Below are positions 27,984 through 36,282 of a stretch of 64,000 bases of DNA, piece after piece; position 1 is the stretch's first letter, and each line of letters starts with the position of its first letter. Below the pieces are notes generated by a model, which was not told the origin of the DNA, did no database searches, and was given only the letters and a program-made list of their open reading frames with translations. A program made the translations under genes and the position numbers. Source of the DNA: Anabaena azotica FACHB-119 (GTDB lineage: Bacteria; Cyanobacteriota; Cyanobacteriia; Cyanobacteriales; Nostocaceae); assembly GCF_014697625.1 (NCBI RefSeq), contig NZ_JACJSG010000002.1:186001-250000 (forward strand), written 5' to 3'.

Positions 27984-28346
27984 TAACGTGAGTTCGACCA
28001 GCGTTGTTTTGACCTCTCCCCCAACCCCCTCTTAAGGGCAGGTTTTTCATAAAGTAATCAGTGAGGACTATAAGATTCAGTAAATTATCAGACTTTCATC
28101 TACCCCTACACCCCTACACCCTTATACCCCTACACCCTAAAATCAGTGTTTTTGGGTCGAAGTGTAAAAAACCTGCCCTTGAAAGCCCCCAACCCCTCTC
28201 TCTTGAAAAGTTCTGATCGCCGGAAGCCGGCGCTCAGACTTTTCGCTCCTACGAGGAGAGGGGTCGGGGGTGAGGTTTTTCCTTTCTCCTCCCTCTCCTA
28301 CGAGGAGAGGGAGGTTGGGAGGGAGAGGTTCATCGAACTCACGTTA
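27984..28346. mobile_element. 363-bp nested inverted-repeat element with 14-bp perfect ends
   Basis: TAACGTGAGTTCGA (27984-27997) is perfectly mirrored by TCGAACTCACGTTA (28333-28346). Inside, AAGGGCAGGTTTTT (28034-28047) pairs with AAAAACCTGCCCTT (28167-28180), enclosing CCCCTACACC repeats. Further right is a GAGGAGAGGG/CCCTCTC-rich stretch and a CCGGAAGCCGGCG hairpin. An open frame inside (28146-28370) is only repeat DNA. The element ends 16 bp before the next gene. Confidence 0.7.
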
Positions 28347-28362
28347 AATAGAAGGAAAACTC

Positions 28363-28845
28363 ATGTCTGACATTAAAAAGCTTGGTCAAGCTTGGATATT
28401 TAACTGGTTCTTCGGCTTTAGCCAGATACCTACAGATGAAGATTGTTGCATTTATATGAAATCAGTTTTATGTTGCGCTAAAGGAGATGGAACTCTCTCA
28501 AGCGCAGAAAAGAATTGGGCTATTGGCTTTTGTGCATCCTGGGGAGTAGCAGACTGGGTAATTGAAGAGTTAAAAGCATACGAAGCAGATGAAAATTTAG
28601 AAGATGTCATTGCTCGTTCTCCTCAAGTATCCATAGCACAAAGAGATTTACTTCTCACCGCAATTAGGGCTTGTGCTGCTGATGGAGAAATTCATGAACA
28701 GGAAAAGGAAAAAATTCGGAAAATGGCTTCTATTATAGGGGTAAAAGAGGAGATAGTAGAGCAGTTAGAGCAGCTACATCAAGAAGAATTAGCATTACGT
28801 CAAAAGCGTGTTAAATTGCTATATCCAGAGAAAAGCCCCTATTAA
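28363..28845 (+). CDS. TerB-like protein
   Basis: A 160-residue soluble helical protein. The repeated pattern VLCCAKGDGTLSSAEKNWAIGF and AIRACAADGEIHEQEKEKIRKMASIIGV (each with an acidic D-G-x-[IL] turn) marks the TerB/DnaJ-associated alpha-helical family, in which these acidic turns may bind metal. The N-terminus WIFNWFFGF is aromatic. Family members occur with stress and tellurite-resistance genes, but no such neighbour is present. RBS AGAAGGA lies eight bases before the ATG at 28363. The gene begins just after a nested inverted-repeat element, which may have replaced its original upstream DNA. Confidence 0.75.
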   Translation: MSDIKKLGQAWIFNWFFGFSQIPTDEDCCIYMKSVLCCAKGDGTLSSAEKNWAIGFCASWGVADWVIEELKAYEADENLEDVIARSPQVSIAQRDLLLTAIRACAADGEIHEQEKEKIRKMASIIGVKEEIVEQLEQLHQEELALRQKRVKLLYPEKSPY

Positions 28846-28871
28846 TCATCTGTTGTAAATAATTCCATCAA

Positions 28872-28969
28872 TTTCGGCTAATTACTTATAATATGGGTTT
28901 TTTGGTCGGTAATAGGTAATTGTTCTGAACCATTACCGATTACCGATTACCTATTACCAGCCCTCAATA
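28872..28969. repeat. TTCGGCTAATTACTTATAATATGG repeat, copy 1
   Basis: About 98 bp, matched by 49663-49773. Shared parts: TTCGGCTAATTACTTATAAT, TTTTGGTCGGTAAT and CCATTACCGATTACCGATTA followed by CCTATTACCAGCCC. The internal GGTAATAGGTAATTG and CATTACCGATTACC stretches can pair as a hairpin. Confidence 0.8.
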
Positions 28970-29002
28970 AAGATATCCATAATTTTGAATTTTGCATTAG
29001 TA

Positions 29003-30055
29003 TCAAAACTGCCAAACTTTAATCGATTTATCCCCACTACCACTAATAAGGGTTTTGCCGTCACGACTAAAAGCTAAGGCGTAAATTCCGCCAGCGTGAC
29101 CTTCGAGGGTGCGTATTAACTTACCTGTCTGTAAGTCAAAGATGGAAATTTTCCGACCTAACCCACCACTAGCAAAGGTTTTACCATCAGGTGAAATGAC
29201 TACAGTATCTACACTCCCAACACCTACAGAAAAGTTATGAATGATTTTCCTCGTCTGCAAATCCCAGATTTTTAGATTACTGCCATCAGTTTGCTGAATT
29301 GACTGGTGGATATCATTGTAACCACCATTTACCAAAGTTTGCCCATTGGGACTGATGGCGAGGGAAAGCACCCTAGAAGCGCGTTGCGAAGGAAATACTG
29401 GAGATTTGGGTAAGGGTGGGGTTAAAGTTCTCAACACTTTACCATTGCTGAGATTCCATAACTTAATTGTGCCGTCGTTGCTACCGCTAAATAGAGTTTT
29501 GCCATCGGGACTGATGACTAAGGAAAATGCGTCTGCTTGCAAACTGCGGCGTAGTCGCCTGTTATTGGTATTCCACAACCTGACAGTCTGATCCATACTT
29601 GCACTAGCAAAGGTTTTCCCATCTGGACTAATGGCGATCGCAGTAATGGCGGCTTTATGTCCTGTTATATTAGCTAATAATTTCCCGCTTGCTATATCCC
29701 AAACCTTAATGACCCTATCATGACTAGCAGTGATCAGGGTTTTACCATCGGGACTAATTGCTACAGATGAGATTCGTTCTGTATGTCGGGTGAGAGTATA
29801 GCGTAACTCACCGCTTTTGAGATTCCACACCTTAATTGTTTTATCGTCATCCCCACTAGCTAAAGTCTGTCCATCTGCACTCAAGGCTATGGTGCGAATT
29901 GGGGCTGTATGTCCAGATAGAGTGATTGGAGATTTAGCTTGCTTGGTGGTGGTTTGAGGATTGGCTATAACAGGATATGTATGTACAGCACTAACTATAG
30001 TGGATGTTGTTAAGGCGATCGCGCTTAAGGCTGTCCACCATCTATATTTTCGCAT
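29003..30055 (-). CDS. Secreted or membrane-anchored WD40-repeat protein
   Basis: A 350-residue protein with a signal-like N-terminus (RKYRWWTALSAIALTTSTIVSAVHTYPVIA, hydrophobic 9-24) and about seven WD40 repeats forming one beta-propeller. Each repeat shows the LSGHTAPIRTIALSADGQ / TLASGDDDKTIKVWNLKSGE pattern (here given in parts). Repeats start near residues 46, 88, 130, 170, 220, 275 and 313, and the last ends DKSIKVWQF. Propellers of this kind are protein-interaction platforms and are numerous in Nostoc. The export signal indicates a periplasmic or lumenal location. Partner unknown; the gene stands alone. Confidence 0.9.
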   Translation of the reverse strand: MRKYRWWTALSAIALTTSTIVSAVHTYPVIANPQTTTKQAKSPITLSGHTAPIRTIALSADGQTLASGDDDKTIKVWNLKSGELRYTLTRHTERISSVAISPDGKTLITASHDRVIKVWDIASGKLLANITGHKAAITAIAISPDGKTFASASMDQTVRLWNTNNRRLRRSLQADAFSLVISPDGKTLFSGSNDGTIKLWNLSNGKVLRTLTPPLPKSPVFPSQRASRVLSLAISPNGQTLVNGGYNDIHQSIQQTDGSNLKIWDLQTRKIIHNFSVGVGSVDTVVISPDGKTFASGGLGRKISIFDLQTGKLIRTLEGHAGGIYALAFSRDGKTLISGSGDKSIKVWQF

Positions 30056-30136
30056 AATTATGAATCAGTCAAACAAAAGCTTTGTCTTATTTGACTCAAG
30101 GCTGTCATCTGCTGTTCCGCAAATTTCCTGCTTGCA

Positions 30137-30820
30137 TTAACTAGGGACTGTCAGTGGTACACCGTTATCTGTGGGTTTCAACTTGAGAATGAAAGAGACT
30201 GCTTTTAATGCCCATTGCGATGGCGATGTATAGTTAGCTGCTTCTTCCCCAAAGCAAATCTCTAACATCTGTGTATGAATAATTCCCGGATTTAAAGGAA
30301 TAGCCGCCATCCCCGCAGGTAATTCTTGGGCTAAAGCACGAGTTAACCCTTCAATTGCCCATTTTGAGGCACAATAGGGAGCAACTAAGGGTGAAGTTGA
30401 ACGTCCCCAACCAGAACTAAAGTTAATAATAATACCGCGTCGCTTTTCGATCATTGCCGGGACAAAGTAGCGAATTGTATGCACAACGCCTTTGATATTA
30501 ATATCAATCAACTGGGAAAACTCCTCAGATGGAACTTCCCATAAAGGCGCAGGATGATTTGCGATCGCTGCATTATTAATTAATATATCTGGTGGTTCAT
30601 ACTGCTTCAGTATCTCCTCTGCCCAAGCTTTTACTTGCGCCTCATCTGCTACATCCACTGCCGTGAAATTATGGAGAGTACCAAATTTATGACGTAATTT
30701 CTCTACACCATCTGGGGAACGAACGCAACCAATAATCTTGTGTCCATCTTGAATAAACTTTTCAGTCAGTGCGTAACCTAAACCTCGACTGACACCAGTG
30801 ATGAGGATGAGTTTAGTCAT
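30137..30820 (-). CDS. Short-chain dehydrogenase/reductase
   Basis: A 227-residue classical SDR. Seen: LITGVSRGLGYAL (Rossmann TGxxxGxG, residues 6-18), DVADEAQVKAWA, the NNAA motif in ILINNAAIANHP, the catalytic Ser in INFSSGWG and YCASK (Tyr/Lys pair), then LNPGIIHTQM. The C-terminus is short compared with typical 245-250-residue members. Arg40-type residue after beta-2 (GCVRSPDG) suggests NADP(H). Substrate unknown. It is followed 101 bp upstream (in transcription order) by the UPF0175 gene on the same strand, possibly unrelated. Confidence 0.9.
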   Translation of the reverse strand: MTKLILITGVSRGLGYALTEKFIQDGHKIIGCVRSPDGVEKLRHKFGTLHNFTAVDVADEAQVKAWAEEILKQYEPPDILINNAAIANHPAPLWEVPSEEFSQLIDINIKGVVHTIRYFVPAMIEKRRGIIINFSSGWGRSTSPLVAPYCASKWAIEGLTRALAQELPAGMAAIPLNPGIIHTQMLEICFGEEAANYTSPSQWALKAVSFILKLKPTDNGVPLTVPS

Positions 30821-30921
30821 ATTCTTCTTTTGCTAATGACCCAATTGATAGGGCAGTATTTCTGGCAATTCTATCAACGCTTTAATCATCTTCATTATTG
30901 GTGATGTGTCGCTAACTATAA

Positions 30922-31167
30922 TCACAGCAAACCCATTGATTGCAGTGTTTGCAAATCAGCTTGAAACTCTTCAACATTGTAGTTGGTATATAAACCACGT
31001 TTTGCCAGTTCATGTTGAAACTCTAGCACTGTGATTCCTATCCAGGCTCGGACTTTACCAGCACTAATTTTACCTTGCTGGTAAAGTAATAAAGCAATTT
31101 CTAATTTCAGTTCATCCTCACTCATGTTTGATGCACGGAGGATGTCATCGGGAATTATGACGCTCAT
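30922..31167 (-). CDS. UPF0175 family protein (antitoxin-like)
   Basis: An 81-residue protein beginning MSVIIPDDIL. The pattern SEDELKLEIALLLYQQGKISAGKVRAWIGITVLEFQHELAKRG (in parts LKLEIALLLYQQGKIS and ALEF-like VLEFQHELAKRGL) and the ending VEEFQADLQTLQSMG are those of UPF0175, a small helix-turn-helix-like family often paired with a PIN/DUF3368 toxin. No toxin gene is adjacent here, so it is an orphan. The ATG at 31167 is preferred over an upstream TTG at 31182. Function unproven. Confidence 0.85.
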   Translation of the reverse strand: MSVIIPDDILRASNMSEDELKLEIALLLYQQGKISAGKVRAWIGITVLEFQHELAKRGLYTNYNVEEFQADLQTLQSMGLL

Positions 31168-31220
31168 CAGGGGAAGTTCCAAGGCTTCATTTTTATTTTA
31201 AAACCGATATGTCGCATTGA

Positions 31221-31391
31221 GCGATCGCACCTCAGCGAACTCAACAGATAATTTTGGTGGGCAATGTCCACCCTACGTTGATTTTAGAAATTAAACAGGA
31301 AGCGCATAGCAGATATTTTATGGCAGATAGAACCCATACTTGGCGATAGTGTTATATCATGTCTGGCGATCGCACCCCAGCGAACTCAACA
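31221..31391. repeat. Direct repeat of a 26-bp HIP1-containing segment
   Basis: GCGATCGCACCTCAGCGAAC-TCAACA at 31221-31246 and GCGATCGCACCCCAGCGAAC-TCAACA at 31366-31391, with one mismatch. Between them lies a GGTGGGCAATGTCCACCC hairpin. The pair flanks about 120 bp. Confidence 0.8.
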
Positions 31392-31492
31392 ATAAGATCA
31401 TAGGAAACTTAATTGTAAAGCTCTATTAAGCTGCATAACTTTCTGCCTATGGGGTGATGAGTTAATTATCAAACGCCCTCCTAGATGTATAG

Positions 31493-31516
31493 CCCCCTAA
31501 ATATCAGGGGGTTTTT
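31493..31516 (+). terminator. Intrinsic terminator with no upstream gene on its strand
   Basis: CCCCCT (31493-31498), loop AAATATC, then AGGGGG (31506-31511) and TTTTT. The nearest plus-strand gene upstream ends at 28845, more than 2.6 kb away. It therefore suggests an unannotated short transcript in about 31395-31516. Confidence 0.7.
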
Positions 31517-31740
31517 GCTGTTTTAGTTATTTTCTCAACAAAACAATTATGTAAAGAAATTCCTTTTAATATCACAAGCCGAAAATTTGTGTCCTATAAG
31601 ATTATTAGTAAAGATATCTCAGCCGATAATATTTTCTTAATTATGTAGCAGTTGCCAGATGGATGAGGACATCGATAAGTCATAAAACTTGTAGAGAAAC
31701 CTGTCCCCTGTCGCCTGTCGCCTGTCCCCTCCAATTGCTT

Positions 31741-32571
31741 ATGATGCTATCCAAACCCAACTTAGAAGAGATAGAAATCAAGTTGTTGTTAGAAGGAGTT
31801 TACCAATACTATGGTTACGACTTTCGCAACTATGCTGTGTCTTCGCTCAAACGCCGCATTCATAATTTTATGCGCTTGGAGGGTTTGGAAAATATTTCCG
31901 CATTGCAAGAAAAACTACTCCACGATCGCACTTGCTTAGAAAGATTCTTGCTGAGTTTAACAGTAAATGTCACATCGATGTTTCGTGACCCCAGTTTTTA
32001 CCTAGCTTTTAGGAAGCAAGTTGTGCCATTGCTGCGAACTTACCCGTTTATTCGCATCTGGCACGCTGGCTGTTCTACCGGAGAGGAAGTTTACTCAATG
32101 GCCATCCTCCTTCAGGAAGAAAATCTTTACCACCGTTGCCGGATTTATGCCACCGATACAAATGAGAAAGTATTACAGAATGCCAAAAGTGGGATTTTTC
32201 CGCTCAAAATGATGCAGGAATATACTCAGCTTTATTTAAGGGCAGGTGGCAAGCAGTCTTTCTCCGAGTATTACACTGCGGCTTATGACCATGCAATCTT
32301 TCGCGCTTCATTGCGCGAAAATGTCATCTTTGCCCAGCATAATCTAGCTACAGATAGTTCCTTTAACGAGTTTAATGTGATATTCTGCCGGAACGTTTTA
32401 ATATACTTCAATCAGGTACTGCAAAAGCGGGTACACACACTGTTTCATAACAGTTTGTGCAGCTTTGGAATTTTGGGTTTAGGAAAGCAAGAATCTCTGA
32501 GATTTACTTCTTACGAGCAGTACTATGAAGAAATAGCCAAAGGTGAAAAGCTCTACCGGAGGCTAAATTAG
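31741..32571 (+). CDS. cheR: CheR-type SAM-dependent methyltransferase
   Basis: A 276-residue protein-glutamate methyltransferase of the chemotaxis type. Seen: an N-terminal helical domain with YGYDFRNYAVSSLKRRI, the SAM loop WHAGCSTGEEVYSMAILL, ATDTNEKVLQNAK, and FNVIFCRNVLIYFN near the end. The frame is open upstream to 31663, but that part reads CCTGTCCC repeats, so the paired ATG codons at 31741/31744 are more likely. It overlaps the next gene's GTG by one base (TAGTG), which indicates coupling with cheB. The module is not next to receptor genes; see the hybrid kinase at 33148. Confidence 0.92.
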   Translation: MMLSKPNLEEIEIKLLLEGVYQYYGYDFRNYAVSSLKRRIHNFMRLEGLENISALQEKLLHDRTCLERFLLSLTVNVTSMFRDPSFYLAFRKQVVPLLRTYPFIRIWHAGCSTGEEVYSMAILLQEENLYHRCRIYATDTNEKVLQNAKSGIFPLKMMQEYTQLYLRAGGKQSFSEYYTAAYDHAIFRASLRENVIFAQHNLATDSSFNEFNVIFCRNVLIYFNQVLQKRVHTLFHNSLCSFGILGLGKQESLRFTSYEQYYEEIAKGEKLYRRLN

Positions 32572-33143
32572 TGTCGTTTAAAATTGTAGTTATTGGAACT
32601 TCTTTAGGAGGATTATCAGCACTACAAACTGTTCTAGGTGATTTACCTAGTGATTTCCAATTGCCGATCGCAATTGTGCAACATCGTCACAAGGACTCTG
32701 ACGATACTCTGAGGGCAATGATTCAAGAATTTGTTGCCTTAAAAGTGCGAGAGGTGGAAGATAAAGATGAGATGCTATCTGGAACAGTTTACTTAGCCCC
32801 CGCAGATTATCATTTATTGGTTGAACCTGGTTCTTTTGCCCTTTCTACCGATGAACCTGTTTCCTATGCCAGACCCTCTATTGATGTACTATTTGAGTCT
32901 GCCGCCGATGTTTATGGCGAACAAGTGATTGGTGTAATATTAACAGGGGCTAATCAGGACGGAATGCAAGGGCTAAAAAAAATTAAAGCCAGGGGTGGTA
33001 AGACTATTGTGCAGGAACCTAGCACAGCCGCTAGTTCGATTATGCCCGCAGCAGCAATATCTGCTGTTGCAGTAGACTGGATTTTATCACTTTGTGAAAT
33101 TGCTCCTCTATTAGTAAATCTTGGTAACTCTATACGGAAATGA
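32571..33143 (+). CDS. cheB: CheB-type methylesterase domain protein (no receiver)
   Basis: A 190-residue protein that is only the catalytic domain of CheB. Seen: VVIGTSLGGLSALQ with the nucleophile Ser11, AIVQHRHKDSDDTL with His38, VYLAPADYHLLV, SYARPSIDVLFESAA, VILTGANQDGMQGLK with the third catalytic position (Asp), and QEPSTAASSIMPAAA. The usual GTSTGG is GTSLGG. It lacks the N-terminal receiver domain of classical CheB, so its activity cannot be controlled by direct phosphorylation. The start is GTG overlapping the cheR stop. Its stop is 4 bp before the hybrid kinase ATG. Confidence 0.92.
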   Translation: MSFKIVVIGTSLGGLSALQTVLGDLPSDFQLPIAIVQHRHKDSDDTLRAMIQEFVALKVREVEDKDEMLSGTVYLAPADYHLLVEPGSFALSTDEPVSYARPSIDVLFESAADVYGEQVIGVILTGANQDGMQGLKKIKARGGKTIVQEPSTAASSIMPAAAISAVAVDWILSLCEIAPLLVNLGNSIRK

Positions 33144-33147
33144 ATTC

Positions 33148-35187
33148 ATGCAGCCAGAACCCAAAGTAAACATCCTCCTAGTGGATGATAAAGTGGAAAA
33201 TTTACTGGCACTAGAGGCGATTTTAGAACGGCTAGGCGCTAATTTGGTGAGGGCGACTTCTGGGGAAGAAGCTTTGCGGAGTCTGCTGCATCAAGATTTT
33301 GCGGTAATATTATTGGATGTGCAAATGCCGGGGATGGATGGTTTTGAAACTGCCACCCTAATTCGTAATCGTGGGCGATCGCGTCAAACTCCGATTATCT
33401 TTCTCACAGCTTTTAGTACTAGCGACCAAATGCTATTTAAGGGTTATGCTTTGGGAGCAGTTGATTATCTCCTCAAACCCATAGATGCGAATATTCTCAC
33501 TTCTAAGGTAACAGTATTTGTTGAACTTTTTAAGAAAACTCAAGCCATCCAGCGCCAAGCAGCCCAATTAGTAGCGATTAACCGTGAACTCAGGCAAAGT
33601 GAAGAACGTTTTCGTTCCTTGAGTACCTGTTCACCTATGGGTATTTTTGAAATCGATACTACAGGGAAGTGTAATTATACCAATCCCCGCTATCAGGCAA
33701 TTTGCGGTTTGGATGCGACGGAGAGTATAGAAAAAAGTTGGCTAGATTCTGTTCATCCAGAGGATAGGGAAAGTGCGATCGCCAGTTGGTCTACTTATAT
33801 CTACCAAGGTGGCGACTATTCAGAAGAATTTCGCTTTCAAACTGCTGATGGTAGCCTGCGCTGGGTGCAAGTCCGTTCCTCACCCATGCTTTCCGGTAAC
33901 GGGGAATTACTCGGTTATGTCGGTACGCTAGAAGACATCACCACCCGTAAGCAATCGGAAGAAATCCGCGCCCAGGTCATCCGCGAACAAACCGCCAGAC
34001 AAGAAGCAGAGGCGGCAAATCGCATGAAAGATGAGTTTTTGGCTGTTCTCTCCCACGAACTCCGCACACCCCTAACTTCGATGTTGGGCTGGTCAAAAAT
34101 TTTGCGTGCCAAAAAACTCGATGAAAAAGCTACAGCCAAAGCGTTAGAAGCAATTGAACGCAATGCTAATTCCCAAGTGCAACTGATAGAAGATATTTTA
34201 GATGTATCCAGAATTATTCGCGGTCAGTTGCGGCTGAATTTATGCCCCGTTAACTTAAAGAATGTGGTGGAAGCAGCCCTAGAGGCAGTCCGTCCCCTTG
34301 CGGAGGCAAAAAGTATTAAAATTAACACCATGCTTGACTACAGCTTAAGCCATGTCAATGGTGATTCAGCCAGATTACAACAAATTGTTTGGAATCTGTT
34401 GACAAACGCGATTAAGTTCACCCCAAAAGACGGTGAAGTAGAAGTGCGGTTGGAAGGAATATATAGTGAAGTATCTGGTGATTTGACCGACGCGCAAATC
34501 CAAGTGATTGATACAGGGGTGGGTATTGAGGCGGAATTTCTCCCCAAAGTCTTCGAGAGGTTCCGCCAAGCTGATAGTACCACAACGCGATCGCACAACG
34601 GACTAGGACTAGGGTTAGCGATCGTCCGCCATTTAGTAGAACTACACAAAGGCACAATTTTGGCAGAAAGCCCCGGTGTAGGGCAAGGGGCGACTTTTAC
34701 GGTGAGATTTCCCCTGATCCAAGAAAACCGGGAACCTCAACTAGTACCAACAGACAATTATTCTGTAGGGAGCGACAATTCCTCACCCCTAGCTGGTTTA
34801 AAAGTTCTCATTGTCGATGATGAAGCTGATAGCCGCAACTTTTTAGCATTCTTGTTTGAAGAGTATGGCGCAATTTCCTCAACAACTGCATCAGTTGAAG
34901 CAGCACTAGCCGTCATCGGACAGTTAAAACCAGATATCTTAATTAGTGATATTGGCATGGCGGAACAAGATGGTTATACCCTCATCCGCAAACTGCGGGC
35001 TTTACCGCTAGAAGAAGGTGGTAAAATTCCGGCGATCGCACTTACAGCATTTTCACGGGAAGAAGACCGCGAACAAATTCTCGCAGCTGGATTTCAATAT
35101 CATGTAGCTAAACCTGTTGACCCCAGCAAATTAATTTCGGTGGTAGCCAGTGTTTTGCAACTATCTCCCCCAGTGGAAGTGAGTTGA
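33148..35187 (+). CDS. Hybrid histidine kinase: receiver-PAS-HisKA-HATPase-receiver
   Basis: A 679-residue soluble kinase. The first receiver starts VNILLVDDK with the phospho-Asp in VILLDVQMPGMDG. A PAS/PAC domain (about 140-280) follows with YTNPRYQAICGLD and LRWVQVRSSP, then HisKA with FLAVLSHELRTPLTSML (His303), HATPase with NLLTNAIKFTPKDG, DTGVGIE, NGLGLGLAIVRHL, and a terminal receiver (LIVDDEADSR; phospho-Asp in ILISDIGMAEQDG). The ATG at 33148 (GGAA upstream) is chosen over TTG at 33121. The gene is 4 bp after cheB, so cheR-cheB-kinase is one operon. The same domains in one polypeptide make up the protein at 58224. Confidence 0.94.
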   Translation: MQPEPKVNILLVDDKVENLLALEAILERLGANLVRATSGEEALRSLLHQDFAVILLDVQMPGMDGFETATLIRNRGRSRQTPIIFLTAFSTSDQMLFKGYALGAVDYLLKPIDANILTSKVTVFVELFKKTQAIQRQAAQLVAINRELRQSEERFRSLSTCSPMGIFEIDTTGKCNYTNPRYQAICGLDATESIEKSWLDSVHPEDRESAIASWSTYIYQGGDYSEEFRFQTADGSLRWVQVRSSPMLSGNGELLGYVGTLEDITTRKQSEEIRAQVIREQTARQEAEAANRMKDEFLAVLSHELRTPLTSMLGWSKILRAKKLDEKATAKALEAIERNANSQVQLIEDILDVSRIIRGQLRLNLCPVNLKNVVEAALEAVRPLAEAKSIKINTMLDYSLSHVNGDSARLQQIVWNLLTNAIKFTPKDGEVEVRLEGIYSEVSGDLTDAQIQVIDTGVGIEAEFLPKVFERFRQADSTTTRSHNGLGLGLAIVRHLVELHKGTILAESPGVGQGATFTVRFPLIQENREPQLVPTDNYSVGSDNSSPLAGLKVLIVDDEADSRNFLAFLFEEYGAISSTTASVEAALAVIGQLKPDILISDIGMAEQDGYTLIRKLRALPLEEGGKIPAIALTAFSREEDREQILAAGFQYHVAKPVDPSKLISVVASVLQLSPPVEVS

Positions 35188-35375
35188 GAAATCAGTTATC
35201 AGTTATCAGTTATCAGTTATAGCAGTAGCCACATAGGTTAGGACATTGATGAATCACAAAATCTTTATAGTAAGCAGGTTTTGAACCTGTCCCCTGTCCC
35301 CTGTCACCTGTCCCCTGCTCTATCAGTTATCAGTTGTCAGGTTGTGTTCACTGTCCACTGATAACTGTTCACTGT
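35188..35375. repeat. AGTTATC and AACTGTTCACTG heptamer arrays flanking an element
   Basis: ATCAGTT units at 35190-35219 and AACTGTTCACTG/ATAACTG units at 35323-35395 surround the TATAGCAG element copy B. STRR type. Confidence 0.75.
35218..35322. repeat. TATAGCAG-type repeat element, copy B
   Basis: Starts TATAGCAGTAGCCACATAGG and ends CACCTGTCCCCTGCTCTA. Nearly identical to copy C at 35908. The interior contains TTAGGACATTGATGAATCAC and CAGGTTTTGAACCTGTCCCC, which is itself a small hairpin (CAGGTT/AACCTG). Confidence 0.85.
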
Positions 35376-35657
35376 TCACTGATAACTGTCCACTTTCGAT
35401 TGCTGCCAGAGGATAAGTTGTAATGGCGAACAGTATAACGCCCCATTGTTAATCTCGAACTCGTTTTCGGCTAACCAATCATAGATTTTTGCGGCTTTTG
35501 CCAAGGCTGCTTTTTCGGAACGGTAAAGCTGAGGAGTAGGACAATAGGCTTGACCGTTGAGGTGTATAGCAGCAATTTGCCAGTAGTCGCTGCTTTCACC
35601 TTCTGGTAAAACTTCTAAAAATCCGTTGCTATAAGGTTCAATTATTCCTATATTCAT
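35376..35657 (-). CDS. Small hypothetical protein, 93 residues
   Basis: Not recognised. A soluble protein beginning MNIGIIEPYSNGFLEVLPEGE, with YWQIAAIHLNGQAYCPTP, a helix RSEKAALAKAAKIYDWLAEN and a C-terminus SPLQLILWQQ. The mixed alpha/beta look suggests a compact single domain. The ATG at 35657 is preferred over a TTG two codons earlier. The 3' end abuts heptamer repeats: the last residues (SKVDSYQ) are read from a GTGGACAGTTATCAG repeat. Isolated gene; function unknown. Confidence 0.65.
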   Translation of the reverse strand: MNIGIIEPYSNGFLEVLPEGESSDYWQIAAIHLNGQAYCPTPQLYRSEKAALAKAAKIYDWLAENEFEINNGALYCSPLQLILWQQSKVDSYQ

Positions 35658-35663
35658 TGACAA

Positions 35664-36282
35664 CCATTATTAAACGCAGTCTACAAGATGAGATACCAGC
35701 CTCAAGTAAAGAAAAGCTGGAATCACCTCTGTTAATGATTGTGTGTTTCTAGTCAAGGGAAATCTGACTTATTGGTCACTTTTTTGGCTAGCGCTGGCAA
35801 CAAACACAGGTGACAGGTGACAGGTGACAGCGCAACACATCCATGATCTGTAGGGACGCACAAATGTGCGCCCCTACCTTGGTATTTGTGGCTTTTTTTC
35901 ACATTGGTATAGCAGTAGCCACATAGGTTAGGACATTGAAAAATCACAAAATCTTTATAGTAAGCAGGTTTTGAACCTGTCACCTGTCCCCTATCACCTA
36001 TCCCCTGCTATATAAGAACGAAACATTTATTAACAGCTTAATAACTATTAAACGGCTTGACTAGCTTCACCAGTCTATGATAAATCATAGTTAGTAGTTT
36101 TACGTAATCAAGAATACAAAATAATGACCTTTAAAAAACCATTATTTTGTCGTCTTTGTACGTCAAACCTTCTATATGACTGATTTTGAGAACAAACGCT
36201 CCTGTATACGGGAGTAAATTTTGCGTCGCTAGCTATACAAGTACTTGCACAATAATTAACACAAAAGTAGACAGGCAAACCT
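35664..36282. other. Intergenic region with repeats
   Basis: Contains CACAGGTGACAGGTGACAGG repeats (35803-35830), a TAGGGACGCACAAATGTGCG hairpin (35852-35875), the TATAGCAG element copy C and about 270 bp of upstream DNA of the amide hydrolase gene. Open frames on the minus strand here are not credible genes. Confidence 0.55.
35908..36012. repeat. TATAGCAG-type repeat element, copy C
   Basis: Same 105-bp length and borders as copy B (TATAGCAGTAGCC ... CCCCTGCTATA). The two copies lie only 690 bp apart in the same orientation. Confidence 0.85.

Noticed and set aside
28146..28370. 74-codon open frame before the TerB-like gene
   Set aside because: It lies entirely in inverted and tandem repeat DNA and has a Pro/Ser/Arg composition typical of such reads.
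30922..31167. Toxin-antitoxin pair around the UPF0175 gene
   Set aside because: No PIN/DUF3368 or other toxin-like gene is adjacent on either side.
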